This document shows positions 45,256 through 56,528 of a stretch of DNA of 64,000 nt, in pieces (position 1 is the first letter of the stretch; each line of letters starts with the position of its first letter). This stretch comes from Mauremys mutica (Eukaryota > Chordata > Testudines > Geoemydidae), in assembly GCF_020497125.1 (NCBI RefSeq), contig NC_059080.1, positions 49,231,563 to 49,295,562 on the forward strand, in the 5' to 3' direction. Made by a program: the position numbers and the translations under genes. The notes beneath the pieces are model-generated. The model had not been told where the DNA came from. It did no database searches and saw nothing but the letters and a program-made list of their open reading frames with translations.

Positions 45256-46825
45256 GGTATGGGAATGATGCATTTGAGAGTACTGAGAGAATTGGGAGGG
45301 AATGCATCCAAGGGATGGGAATGCATCCAAGGGATGGGAATGCATCTGAGGGTGCTGAGGGAATTGGCTGATGTGACTGCAGAACCATTGGCCATTATCT
45401 TTGAAAACTCATGGCGATCGGGGGAGGTCCCGGATGACTGGAAAAAGGCAAATATAGTACCCATCTTTAAAAAAGGGAAGAATGAGAATCCGGGGAACTA
45501 CAGACCAGTCAGCCTCACCTCAGTCCCTGGAAAAAATCATGGAGCATGTCCTCAAGGAAACCATTTTGAAGCACTTGGAGGAGAGGAAGGTGATCAGGAA
45601 CAGTCAACATGGATTCACCAAGGGCAAGTCATGCCTGACCTACCTGATTACTTTCTATGCTGAGATAACTGGCTCTGTGAATATGGGGAAAGCAGTGGAC
45701 ATGATATATCTTTAGCAAATCTTTTGATATGGTCTCCCACAGTTTTCTTGCCAGCAAGTGAAAAAAGTATGGATTGGATGAATGGGCTATAAAGTGGATA
45801 GAAAGCTGGCTAGATTGTCGGGCTCAATGGGTAGTGATCAATGGCTCAATGTCTAGTTGGCAGCCGGTATCAAGCGGACTACCCAGGGGTCAGTCCTGGA
45901 GCCGGTTTTGTTCAACATCTCTATTAATGATGATGGGATGGATTGCACCCTCAGGAAGATTGCAGATGACACTAAGCTGGGGGGAAAGGTAGATATGCTG
46001 GAGGGTAGGGATTGGGTCCAGAGTGACCTAGACAAACTGGAGGACTGGGCCAAAAAAAATCTGATGAGATTCAACAAGGACAAGTGCAGAGTCCTGCACT
46101 TAGGATGGAAGAATCCCATGCACTGATTGGCTAAGCAGCAGTTCTGCACAAAAGGACCTGGATATTACAGTGAGAAGCTGGATATGAGTCAGCAGTGTGC
46201 CCTTGTTGCCAAGAAGGCTAACAGCATATTGGGCTGCATTAGTAGGAGCATTGCCAGCAGATTGAAGAAAAATAATGATTATTCCCCTCTATTCGGCACT
46301 GGTGAGGCCACATCTGTAGTATTGTGTCCAGTTTTGGGCTCCCAACTACAGGAAGGACGTGGACAAATTGGAGAATGTCCAGCAGAGGGCAATGAAAATG
46401 ATCAGGGGGCTGGGACACATGACTTACGAGGAGAGGCTGAGGGAACTGGGCTTGTGTAGTCTGTAGAAGAGAAGAGTGAGGGGGGATTTGATAGCATCAT
46501 TCAATTACCTGAAGGGGGATTCCAAAGAGGATGGAGCTAGGCTGTTCTCAGTGGTGGCAGATGACAGAACAAGGAGCAATGGTCTCAAGTTGCAGTGGGG
46601 GAGGTCTAGGTTGGATATTAGGAAACACTATTTCACTAGGAGGGTGGTGAAGCACTGGAATGGGTTACCTAGGGAGGTGGTGGAATCTCCATTCTTAGAG
46701 GTTTTTAAGGCCCATCTTGACAAAGCCCTGGCTGGGATGATTTAGTTGGTGTTGGTCCTGCTTTGACCAGGGGGTTGGACTAGATGAACTCCTAAGGTCT
46801 CTTCCAACCTTAATCTTCAATGATT
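45256..46825 (+). mobile_element. 5'-truncated CR1 LINE
   Basis: It encodes broken RT text ([32 protein letters not shown], then IADDTKLGG where the FADD motif is expected) and the CR1 C-terminus ([21 protein letters not shown]). It ends in a decayed CR1 tail near 46825. The first 90 bp are slipped tandem copies of a 20-bp unit around GGGAATGCATC. Many frameshifts are present. Confidence 0.9.
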
Positions 46826-46849
46826 CTAATGAGAATTTTTCCCATCAAC

Positions 46850-48385
46850 AGAGGATTTTCATTTCTGTCACTTGTGGGGTCTCTCTTCTTGTGGGGTCTC
46901 AGCTTCTGTACCAAAAGACTGGAGGATAGCTAATGTGATGCCAATTTTTAAAAAGGGCTCCAGAGGTGATGCCGACAATTACAGGCCGGTAAGCCTGACT
47001 TCAGTACCGGGCAAACTGTTTGAAACTATGGTAAAGAGCAAAATTGTCAGACACACAGATGAACATAATTTGTTGGGGAATAGTCAAGGTGGTTTTTCTA
47101 AAGGGAAATCATGCTTCACCAATCTACTAAAATTCTTTGAGGGGGTCAACAAGCTTGTGGACAAGCGGGATCCAGTGGATATAGTGTATTTAGATTTTCA
47201 GGAAGCCTTTGACAAAGGCTCTTAAGCAAAGTAAGCAGTCAAGGGATAAGAGGGAAGGTTCTCTCATGGATTAGTAACTGGTTAAAAGACAGGAAACAAA
47301 GAGTAAGAATAAATGGTCAGTTTTCAGAATGGGAGCCGTAAATACTGGTGTCCCCCAGCGGTCTGTACTGGGACCAGTCCTATTCAACATATTCATAAAT
47401 GATCTGGAAAAAAGGGGTAAACAGTGACATGGCAAAATTTGCAGATGATACAACACTCTCAAGATAGTTAAGTCCCGGGCAGACTGTTAAGAGCTACAAA
47501 AGGATCTCTCAAAACTGGGTGATTGGGAAACAAAATGGCAGATGAAATTCAGTGTTGATAAATGCAAAGTAATGCACATTGGAAAACGTAATCCCAACTA
47601 TACACATAAAATGATGGAGTCTAAATTAGCTGTTACCACTCAAGAAAGAGATCTTGAGGTCACTGTGGATAATTCTCTGAAAACATCCACTCAATGTGCA
47701 GCGGCAGTCAAAAAAGCGAACAGAATGTTGGGAATCATTAAGAAAGGGATAGATAAGACGGTAGAAAATATCATACTGCCTCTATATAAATCCATGGTAC
47801 GCCCACATCTTGAATACTGTGTGCAGATGTGGTCGTTCCATCTCAAAAAAGGTTCAGAAAAGGACATATGAAGAGAGATAAACAAGACTGTGACTTTGCA
47901 GCTTGGAAAAAAGCCAACTAAGGAGGGATATGATAGAAGTCTATAAAATCGTGACTGGTGTGGAGAAAGTAAATAAGGAAGTGTTATTTACTTCTCATAA
48001 CACAAGAACTAGGGGTCACCAAATGAAATTAATAGGCAGCAGGTTTAAAACAAACAAAAGGAAGTATTTTTTCACACAACGCACAGTCAACCTGTGGAAC
48101 TCCTTGTCTGTGGATATCGTGAAGGCCAAGACTATAACAGGATTAAAAAAAAGAACTAGATAAATTCATGGAGGATAGGTCCATCAATGGCTATTATCCA
48201 GGATGGGCAAGAATGGTGTCCCTAGCCTCTGTTTGCCAGAAGCTGGGAATGAGCGACAGGGGATGGATCACTGGATTACCTGTTCCCTCTGGGTCACCTT
48301 GCATTGGCCACTGTTGGAAGACAGGATAGTGGGCTAGATGGACCTTTGGTCTGACCCAGTATGGCCGTTTTTATGTTCTCTCGCC
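46850..48385 (+). mobile_element. CR1/L3-like LINE, second lineage
   Basis: The RT text [36 protein letters not shown] and VDIVYLDFQEAFDK is followed by a FADDTTL motif near 47440. The C-terminal part ([34 protein letters not shown]) is followed by a 3' tail ending GACCCAGTATGGCCG and TTATGTTC. The protein and tail differ from the CR1 copies at 9338 and 45256. Broken by several frameshifts and stops. Confidence 0.85.
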
Positions 48386-49197
48386 TCAAGTTTAGCGAGT
48401 GTTAAAACAGTTTTAAAACAAATGTAATGCCCCTAATTACATTTCATTCTCCTGAAACACACTGAGATAGAACAACAAGATATTCACATCAGATCCCACA
48501 GTGAGGTTGACTGGATTACTATAGAACTATAGCAATAGTTTGCAAAGATTGTCATATCAGTTTGCACTCTTCACAGCTGACAGTACTATTGATAAGGGGT
48601 TCTCAAACAGGGAAACATTAAATGTTTATATTTCACATTTTTAGATGCTGACTTTTTACTTATACAGGGAATAATATCTGCAGGCTCTCCACATTATTTG
48701 ACATGTTGTAAATAAACATACACACAATCAAATTTTTTTTAGCTATGGTGATGGGTGCTATAGAAAACCCTAAGATCAAAGCCCTCCATGGCAGGACAGT
48801 TTTCTAAGGGCTGGTCTACACTAGGAGGTTATGTCGAATTTAGCAGCGTTAAATCGAATTAACCCTGCACCCGTCCACACAACGAAGCTATTTAGTTCGA
48901 CATACAGGTCTCTTTAGTTCGATTTCTGTACTCCTCCCTGACGAGGGGAGTAGCGCTAAATTCGACATGGCCATGTCAAATTAGGGTAGGTGTGGATGGA
49001 ATTTGACGCTAATAGCTCCGGGAGCTATCCCACAGTGCACCACTCTGTTGACGCTCTGGACAGCAGTCCGAGCTCGGATGCTCTGACCAGCCACACAGGA
49101 AAAGCCCCGGGAAAATTTGAATTCCTTTTCCTGTCTGGCCAGTTTGAATCTCATTTCCTGTTTGGACATCGTGGCAAGCTCAGCAGCACTGGCAACG

Positions 49198-51033
49198 ATG
49201 CAGAGCTCTCCAGCAGAGGTGTCCATGCAATCTCAGAATAGAAAGAGGGCCCCAGCATGGACTGACCGGGAAGTCTTGGATCTGATCGCTGTGTGGGGCG
49301 ATGAGTCTGTGCTTTCGGAGCTGCGCTCCAAAAAACGGAATGCGAAGATCTACGAGAAGATCTCCAAAACCATAACAGAGAGAGGATACAGCCGGGATAC
49401 AACGCAGTGCCGCGTGAAAATCAAGGACCTGAGACAAGGCTACCAGAAGATCAAAGCGGCAAATGGACGCTCCGGATCCCAGCCCCAGACATGCCGCTTC
49501 TACGAGGCATTGCATTCCATTCTAGGTCGGCCGCCACCACTACCCCACCACTGACCGTGGACGCTGAGGATGAGATAGTGTCAACGGCCAGTTCCTCGGA
49601 GATGTTCGTGGACGGGGAAGATGAGGAAGGAGATGACGAGGACGAGGCAGTCGAAAGCGCTTACAACGCTGATTTCCCCGACAGCCAGGATCTCTTCATC
49701 ACCCTCACGGAGATCCCCTACCAACCCTCCCCAGCCGCTATCCCGGACCCTGAATCAGGGGAAGGATCAGTCGGTAAGTGCTTTAAACGTGAAAACATTT
49801 ATTTTTAACAGAACAGGAATATTAACTATCTGAAAAGACGGTCAATATGAATGGGGATAGAAAAGAAATCCTCTTCGGAGATCTCCACGAAAGTCTCCTG
49901 GAGATAATCAAAAAGCCTCCGCATGAGGTACCTGGGGAAAGTGGCCTTATTGTGTCCTCCGTGGTAGCACACTTTTCTGCGCCAGGCTATCATCAGGTAC
50001 TCGGGTATCATTGCCTCGACGAGCATGGCGGCATAAGGCCCTAGTTTATGCTAGCTTTCACGCAGCATGCGGTCTTTCTCTGTCTCACTGATCCTCCGCA
50101 GGGTGATGTCGCTCATGGTGGTCTGCTTTGAATTAGGGGAATGTTAGTATTGGGACTGCTTGCCTGTTCCTTTACATAGCTATAACCGGCAGTTTACAGC
50201 CACGTGGTAGAGGCGGGACAGGGGCAGCATACAGGGATCTTTCCCGGGGACAGCCGCGAGGGGGTGGGACAGGCTAGGAGCATTGCTTTGACCGTGAAAG
50301 GAGGGCACTGCTATAAATTAAGTGTTAAGCAGCCAAAAGTCTACGGCTTACCATGTCTGCCCGCTCCACGAATTCTGCTGTCCTGCCCCGCTTGTCTGAT
50401 CTCCAGTGCAAGACCCCAGGCACTGAATGCGAAGGCCAAAAATTCGAACTAGTCCTGAGTGTGCATGAGATTGGTGCTGTGCATGGTCTTGTTCACAGAG
50501 ACAGACTAGACTATGTTCATTGTTCGCAAAAATGTATCTTTGTAAGGAATTCACTCCCTTTGTCCCATCACACAGCTGCGACTATCTCCCGACCCACCCC
50601 GGCATTCCCCTCACAGAGGCTGGCGCAGATTAGGCGGCGAAAGAAAAGGACACGGGACGAGATGTTCTCAGAACTTATGGGCTGCTCCCGAGCTGAGGCG
50701 GCCCAGCAGACACAGTGGAGGGAGAACGTGTCGCAGTACCAGCGCTCACACAGCGAACGGGAGGACAGGTGGCACCAGGAAGACCAACAGGAGACTCAAA
50801 CGCTGCTTGGACTAATGAGGGAGCAAACGGACACGCTCCGTTTACTGCAGGACCGCAGGCAGGAGGACAGAGCCCCACTGCAGTCTATCTCTAACCGCCC
50901 TCCCCCGCCACAAACTCCCATACCCCCCTCACCCAAAGTAACGAGAAGGAGGGGCGGGAGGGGCCGTGAAAACTGTCACTCCACCTCTGCAGAGTGTGCA
51001 ATTACAAAAAGGCTCTCCTTCCCAAAATTTTGA
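49198..51033 (+). pseudogene. Harbinger Myb/SANT-like DNA-binding protein, spliced, one frameshift
   Basis: Exon 1 (49198-49773) starts at MQSSPAEVSMQSQNRKR and carries a trihelix/Myb-like domain (APAWTDREVLDLIAVWGDESV, QCRVKIKDLRQGYQKIK, CRFYEALHSILG). A single-base frameshift near 49523-49531 separates it from an acidic stretch (DGEDEEGDDEDEA, FPDSQDLF). The donor GTAAGT at 49774 and an acceptor CACACAG ending at 50575 join in frame to exon 2 (50576-51033). Exon 2 encodes a basic RRRKKRTRDEMFSELM segment, a coiled region and the end LSFPKF. An AATAAA follows at 51101. Such proteins recruit the transposase to DNA and the nucleus. Confidence 0.82.
49826..50116 (-). other. Coding-like antisense segment in the Myb gene intron
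   Basis: Read on the minus strand from an ATG at 50114-50116, about 96 codons are open except one TAG at codon 22. The text starts MSDITLRRISETEKDRMLRES and continues with AMLVEAMIPEYLMIAWRRK, a YHGGHNKATFPRYL stretch and DYLQETFVEISEEDFF. The composition looks like a folded helical protein, not random intron. I do not recognise the family. It lies entirely inside the inferred intron of the plus-strand gene. Confidence 0.45.
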
Positions 51034-51650
51034 TTAGCCCTTTCCTTCCTGCCTCACCCAAGCCCCCGTCCCAGTTTCATCCCCTAACTGTCTAGTTGAT
51101 AATAAAAAATACTTTTCTGTTAATTACTGGTTCCGTCCTGTTCTTTTAGAGAAGACTGTGTTTGAAGGGGGGGAAGGGGGTTGGTAATTGGACAGGACAG
51201 TCACCTTTACCAGGGTACAGACATGGGGGCAGGTTCAGCAGCAGGTCACACACACAGTGCAGTCACTAGGCACCCTGGTCAGTCTGGGAGGTGGTTTTCA
51301 TGTTCTGTGGTGGGGGGGCTATGTGACTTTGTGGCGGGGGAGGGCGGTTAGAGATCTTATGCAGCGGTCCTTATCCTGGATCACAGAGCCATGCAGCAGG
51401 GGATCTGTAACCATCCTCCCCCGCCACAAAGTCACATAGCCCCCACACACAGAGTCCCGAAAAGGAGGGGTGGCAGGCTCCGTTGAAACAACCAGTCGGC
51501 CACTGCGGACGGCTCTAGGAGCAGGAGCCTGTCATTCCTGGAGTTTAGAAGCGGTCTTTACATCACTCCACACCCTACCCACCACAGTCTGCATCCCAGT
51601 TTCAACCCTGTACCGCTAAATCAGTAATAAAGAAAACGGTGTTCATTAAC
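50880..51650. repeat. Diverged tandem duplication between the two Harbinger genes
   Basis: The stretch 50885-51130 (CCTCCCCCGCCACAAA, GAGAAGGAGGGGCGG, CAGTTTCA, AATAAA) recurs in diverged form at 51412-51650 (CCTCCCCCGCCACAAA, AAAAGGAGGGGTGG, CAGTTTCA, AATAAAGAAAA). The first copy is the 3' end of the Myb-like gene; the second has no open frame. Confidence 0.6.
51101..51106 (+). terminator. Polyadenylation signal of the Harbinger Myb-like gene
   Basis: AATAAA 68 nt beyond the stop codon of exon 2. Confidence 0.6.
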
Positions 51651-51664
51651 AAAGTTCCATGTAT

Positions 51665-51670
51665 TTTATT
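51665..51670 (-). terminator. Polyadenylation signal of the Harbinger transposase gene
   Basis: AATAAA on the minus strand, about 125 nt beyond the transposase stop. Confidence 0.55.
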
Positions 51671-51795
51671 TTTAAGCGTGCGTTGGAAGGGGGGAGGAAC
51701 GGGGTGAATGGGGTATGTAACTGCAGAGGATAGTCAACATTAGCTGGGTAAAGAAACGGGGGCAGGTTCAGCTTCTCTGTAAACAAACTTAATAA

Positions 51796-53067
51796 TCACA
51801 GGTTACCCTGCTCCCTGAGGAACCTAGCTTTCAAAGCCTCCCGGATGCACAGCGCTTCCCGCTGGGCTCTTCTAATCGCATGGCTGTCTGGCTGGGCGTA
51901 ATCAGCAGCCAGGCTATTTGCCTCAACCTCCCACCCCGCCATAAAGGTCTCCCCCTTGCTCTCACAGAGATTGTGGAGCACACAGCAAGCTGCAATAACA
52001 ATGGGGATATTGGTTTCGCTGAGATCTGAGCGAGTCAGTAAGCTTCTCCATCTCCCCTTGAGACGTCCAAAAGCACACTCCACCACCATTCTGCACTTGC
52101 TCAACCGGTAGTTGAAGAGTTCTTTGTCACTGTCCAGGGCGCCTGTATAGGGCTTCATGAGCCAGGGCATTAGCGGGTAGGCTGGGTCCCCAAGGATCAC
52201 TATAGGCATCTCCACATCCCCAACAGTTATTTTGTGGTCCGGGAAGAAAATACCTTCCTGCAGGCGTCTAAACAGACCAGAGTTCCTGAAAACACGCGCG
52301 TCATGAACCTTGCCCGGCCATCCGACGTTGATGTTGGTAAAACGTCCCCTATGGTCCACCAGTGCTTGCAGCACCATTGAAAAGTAGCCCTTTCGGTTAA
52401 TATACTGGCTGGCCTGGTGGTCCGGTCCCAGGATAGGGATGTGAGTTCCATCTATAGCCCCACCGCAGTTTGGGAATCCCATCGCGGCAAAGCCATCTAT
52501 GATGACCTGAACGTTTCCCAGGGTCACTACTTTTGAGAGCAGTAGCTCAACGATTGCTTTGGCTACTTGCAACACAGCAACCCCCACGGTAGATTTGCCC
52601 ACGCCAAAGTGGTTCGCTGCTGACCGGTAGCTGTCTGGCGTTGCAAGTTTCCAGAGGGCTATGGCCACTCGCTTCTGCACAGTCAGGGCTGCTCGCATGC
52701 GGGTGTCCTTGCGCTTCAGGGCAGGAGACAGCAACTCACACAGTTCAAGGAAAGTTCCCTTACGCATCCTAAAGTTTCGCAGCCACTGTGATTCATCCCA
52801 GACCTGCAGCACTATGCGGTCCCACCAGTCCGTGCTTGTTTCCCGGGCCCAGAATCGCCGTTCCACAGCATGAACATGACCCATTGCCACCATGATGTCC
52901 ACAGTGCGGGGTCCCTTGCTTTGTGAGAGGTTTGTGCCACTCTGAGACTTCATGTCCTCACCACTCTGCCGTAGCCTCCTCGCCCGATTTCTCAGCATCT
53001 GACTGTGAAAAAGGTGGACGATAAGGTGCGAGGAGTTGACAACGGCCATAACTGCAGTGATGATCAC
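51796..53067 (-). CDS. PIF/Harbinger transposase (HARBI1-like), intact
   Basis: This is an uninterrupted 423-residue DDE nuclease. A helical N-terminal region with a helix-turn-helix-like segment (LTVQKRVAIALWKLATPDSYRSAA, FGVGKSTV) precedes the catalytic core. The triad candidates are Asp in GAIDGTHIPI, Asp in GDPAYPLMPW and Glu in VVECAFGRLKGRW, the standard DDE_Tnp_4 signatures. The enzyme excises and reinserts the element at TWA-like triplets with its Myb-like partner. The chosen start is the first Met of the frame; Met7 is an alternative. It reads in the same direction as THAP4. Domestication looks unlikely because TIRs and target duplication are still present. Confidence 0.92.
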   Translation of the reverse strand: MIITAVMAVVNSSHLIVHLFHSQMLRNRARRLRQSGEDMKSQSGTNLSQSKGPRTVDIMVAMGHVHAVERRFWARETSTDWWDRIVLQVWDESQWLRNFRMRKGTFLELCELLSPALKRKDTRMRAALTVQKRVAIALWKLATPDSYRSAANHFGVGKSTVGVAVLQVAKAIVELLLSKVVTLGNVQVIIDGFAAMGFPNCGGAIDGTHIPILGPDHQASQYINRKGYFSMVLQALVDHRGRFTNINVGWPGKVHDARVFRNSGLFRRLQEGIFFPDHKITVGDVEMPIVILGDPAYPLMPWLMKPYTGALDSDKELFNYRLSKCRMVVECAFGRLKGRWRSLLTRSDLSETNIPIVIAACCVLHNLCESKGETFMAGWEVEANSLAADYAQPDSHAIRRAQREALCIREALKARFLREQGNL

Positions 53068-53441
53068 AGCGGGCTACATGCTCGCAGTGCTGTGGCGTCC
53101 GCGCTGTCACTCACCAGAAAAGTGCGCGAACTGATTGCCCGCCAGCGGGAGTGACGGTTGAATGACGACAGTTACCCAAAACCACCCTCAACACATTTTT
53201 TCCCCCAGCAGGCATTGGGGGCTCTACCCAGAATTCCAATGGGCAGCGGGGACTGCGGGAACTGTGAGATAGCTGCCCACAGTGCACCGCTTCCAATGTC
53301 GACGCTTGCCCCGTTAGTGTGGACTCACAAAGTCGAATTACTGTCCTTAGTCTGGATACACACGTTCGACTTTGTAAGGTCGGTTCCACAAGTTCGATTT
53401 AAGTAGAATCGAACTACTCTGGTAGTGTAGACATACCCTAA

Positions 53442-56228
53442 GAAAGATCTTTTCTTTCCACCTTCTCTCTGAGTGCACAAATTAGTGAGTCAAAAGAGTG
53501 CTGATATCCTGCCAAATAGATATTTGCCTCCTGCTTGCTGAAAGTGTATACTGCGCTCCGATCCCTCCTCCCTGTTGAGTGCTCTCTTTGCACTTTGTAA
53601 CAGGAAAAGACCCAGGTTTAAGTGAACAGGGAAGCTTTGGGAACCATTGCCTCTGCAGCATAGGCTTTTGCTCCCCACTAGTGGAGCAAGTGATATTGCA
53701 GCAATTCAAAGTCCTCTCTTCTGTGAAAAAGATCAAAGCAAGCAGTGAATTTCAGTTTTTGACTGTGTGAAAAGAGATACCTATTTTCTGAAACTGAAGA
53801 ACATTAACCTGGAATACACTTCAGCTTCATTACTATGCAGAGGGGTTTGCAACAGAATAAGTTTAAACTTTCTCTGACTCCCCTCCCCAGCATTTCTAGA
53901 TCAAGAGGCAGACTGTACCTGATGGATGGAAGAAATGGCTTCAGGGAGGAGTCAGGCACAAGGTGCGAGGAGTAATTTTATTGTTCCTAATTACTATTTC
54001 TTTAAACATTTACATGCCTGGGGAGAGTACATAGATTTTCTGGGCAAGCGTCATCAACTTCTGCAGAATATATTTATTTTTTCAATTGGGTTTCTAGCCC
54101 TTAAGTTTGTGAAAATAACTTTCCAGATGTAAACCAAGAAAAAATTTATGCAGTCACGTCTTCCTAAGTCTGCAGACAGACAGCTTTAATTGTCGTTGCT
54201 GTACCTTGGGAAAGCACCAAATTGCAGAGTAATAACTGCTATAATTCAGAACCTTGTGGACAGCAGTGAAACTGACAAGAATCATTCATGCATTGTGCTG
54301 CTTGGGAAAACTAGAAGTGGCTGCAAAGGCAGACAGAGGAGTCACTAATGGGGCATGAAGACTCCAAAACAGAGGCTATAGCAGGGAAAGAGCAGTGGAG
54401 ACCCATCCTCCTCTCAAAAGCTAGAGGCAGAGGAAAGACAGAGCAGCAGATGAACAAAAACAACACTCCTCCCCCACCCGCTTGTTGTAGCTAGAAGGGA
54501 GAGAGGAGGAGCAAATATTTCATCCATCTTTGAAGCAGTCGGCAGATTCTAGGGTGGGAGGTGGAGGGAGAAGCAAAAGAATGCTCTTTCTCCTGAGTAG
54601 TCAGAGGAGTTTGGGGATTCAAGTTTATCAGGCACCTACTACCCCACAGAGGATTTGAAAGACAAAGCCCCTGAGTAAAGTCCAGGGACAGCATCATTAA
54701 GAATTTCAGCACACAAACCTTTCCCAGCAGCTGGAGCACAGGTTTATTTCACACCTTGATGTTGCCTCTGGGCGATGATGCCCTCAAATCTTTTGCATCA
54801 GTCTTTTGGCAAGCAGATTTAGTTCCCTGATGTAAGCCTTGTGTGTGAGTGGATGGAGGTAAATGAGTTGGGCTGGTGTGTAAGGGAGTAAGAGAGACAG
54901 AGGCTGATGGAATGAATTAGAAAAGAGATGTATGATTTTAAAAGACAGAGACTGAGAAATTGAGAGGGGGGGAAGAAATGGGAGAAAAAAGAAGCAGCAG
55001 AAAATAGAGGCAGCAGCGGAGAACACAATATAGGGAAATGATATAAAGCAGTGGAGGAAAGAGAGAAAATAAGCTAACTGACAATGAAAACAAAGGAAAA
55101 AGGGATAAACCATGATCTATGACAGGAAGGAAAGGAAAGTGGAGTGAAGCCAGGATGGAAAAGAGGGTAGGAGAAGAGCAAGAAAGATGCAGTAAGTTTT
55201 TAAACAAATGATTAAGATAGAAGGTTGATTGAGAACACCTTAGAATTAAGTACAAGTGCTTTATTGTTTTACATTGCAGAGGGAATGCCTAGCAGACTTC
55301 ACTCTTCAGCTGAAGAGATATTGGTAAATTCTTCACCCTTGCTAACAGCTTGCATTATTTGGTGACAAAACTGATTTAAAAAGCCTGGGAGTTTAATGGA
55401 GCTGAAATAAAGTATTTCCCTGGAACGTGAATTATTATATATGTCTGAACTGGCTTATGCTGGTTTTCTCACCAGCTGATCTGTACTATAGTTTGTATAG
55501 TAAGTGAAGGGTGGAGTACTTTAAGAGGGAGGCTAACTGCCTGTGGGATCATGGTTAGGGTGAGCAGAGCTAGATGACTCTTGTGGTAGAACATAAAGTG
55601 GTGTTTGCAAAGAAAAGGGAAATGTATCTCTGGGATGCTGGGTTGTTTTGGTTTAAATATTAGTGTTATCAATGAAATCCTTGTTTAGAGGAATCACTCT
55701 AAAGAGGTGACAAATATTTTCCTTATTATGGAGCTAAGCTTCAAGCAGGACTCTTGCAAACAAACATTCTACTAGCTGCATTATCTAAAGATGCCTCTCA
55801 GTACTGGGGAATGTGAATTTTAGTTTAAGGACTTTGTTGCATAGAAGAGAACTGCTAACATTCTGGACATCAGACATGAAACACTGAGATGAAATCCATC
55901 AGTAGTATAATCCATAGAGTGTGTGATCATGTGATGCAGTAAAGACATAATAAAACCTATAAACTCACTGTCTTCTCCCAATTACTTAACATGACATGCA
56001 TAGTGGTGGTGAAATAGGCCAGAAAAAGCCAGGAAAAGATAAAATGCTCAGTCTTCTAGCCCCACTCACCCCAACTAGTCAGGGTAATTAACCAGTGGAA
56101 CAACTTACTAAGGGTCATGATGGATTCTCCATCACTGGCAATTTTTAAATTAAGACTGGATGTTTCTTCTAAAAGATGTGCTCTAGGAATTATTTTGGGA
56201 AGCTGTATTGCTTGCATTATACAGGTCA
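53442..56228. other. THAP4 intron, unassigned, purine-rich in part
   Basis: The part 54880-55200 is strongly purine-rich on the plus strand, which produces long spurious open frames on the minus strand. No exon or element boundary seen. Confidence 0.5.
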
Positions 56229-56236
56229 GACTAGAG

Positions 56237-56528
56237 CGGGGGTAGGCAACCTATGGCATGTGTGCCGAAGGCGGCACTCAAGCTGATTTTCAGTGGCACT
56301 CACGCTGCCCAGATCCTAGCCACCAGTCCGGGGGTTCTGCATTTTAATTTAATTTTAAATGAAGCTTCTTAAACATTTTAAAAATCTTATTTACTTTACA
56401 TACAACAATAGTTTAGTTATATATTATAGACTTATAGAAAGAGACCTTCTAAAAATGTTAAAATGTATTAAATTAGAGCGAATAAATGAAGACTCGGCAC
56501 AGCACTTCTGAAAGGTTGCCGACCCCTG
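56237..56528. mobile_element. hAT-type MITE with perfect 8-bp duplication
   Basis: The left end CGGGGGTAGGCAACC is the near complement of GGTTGCCGACCCCTG at the right. The flanks GACTAGAG (56229-56236 and 56529-56536) are identical. The 292-bp interior is AT-rich with no ORF. Confidence 0.92.

Larger units (their letters stand above)
48808..53438. mobile_element. PIF/Harbinger DNA transposon, near complete
   Basis: The 4.6-kb element has ends GGGCTGGTCTACACTA and the complement of GGGTATGTCTACACTA, flanked by the triplet TAA at 48805-48807 and 53439-53441, the 3-bp duplication typical of Harbinger. It carries two convergent genes as this superfamily does: a Myb/SANT-like protein on the plus strand and a DDE transposase on the minus strand. 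The transposase is uninterrupted. It is inserted in the THAP4 intron upstream of the exon at 43076. Confidence 0.93.

Noticed and set aside
54784..55255. Overlapping 69-109-codon minus-strand frames rich in Ser, Leu and Phe
   Set aside because: They mirror a purine-rich plus-strand tract; no domain and no exon signals.
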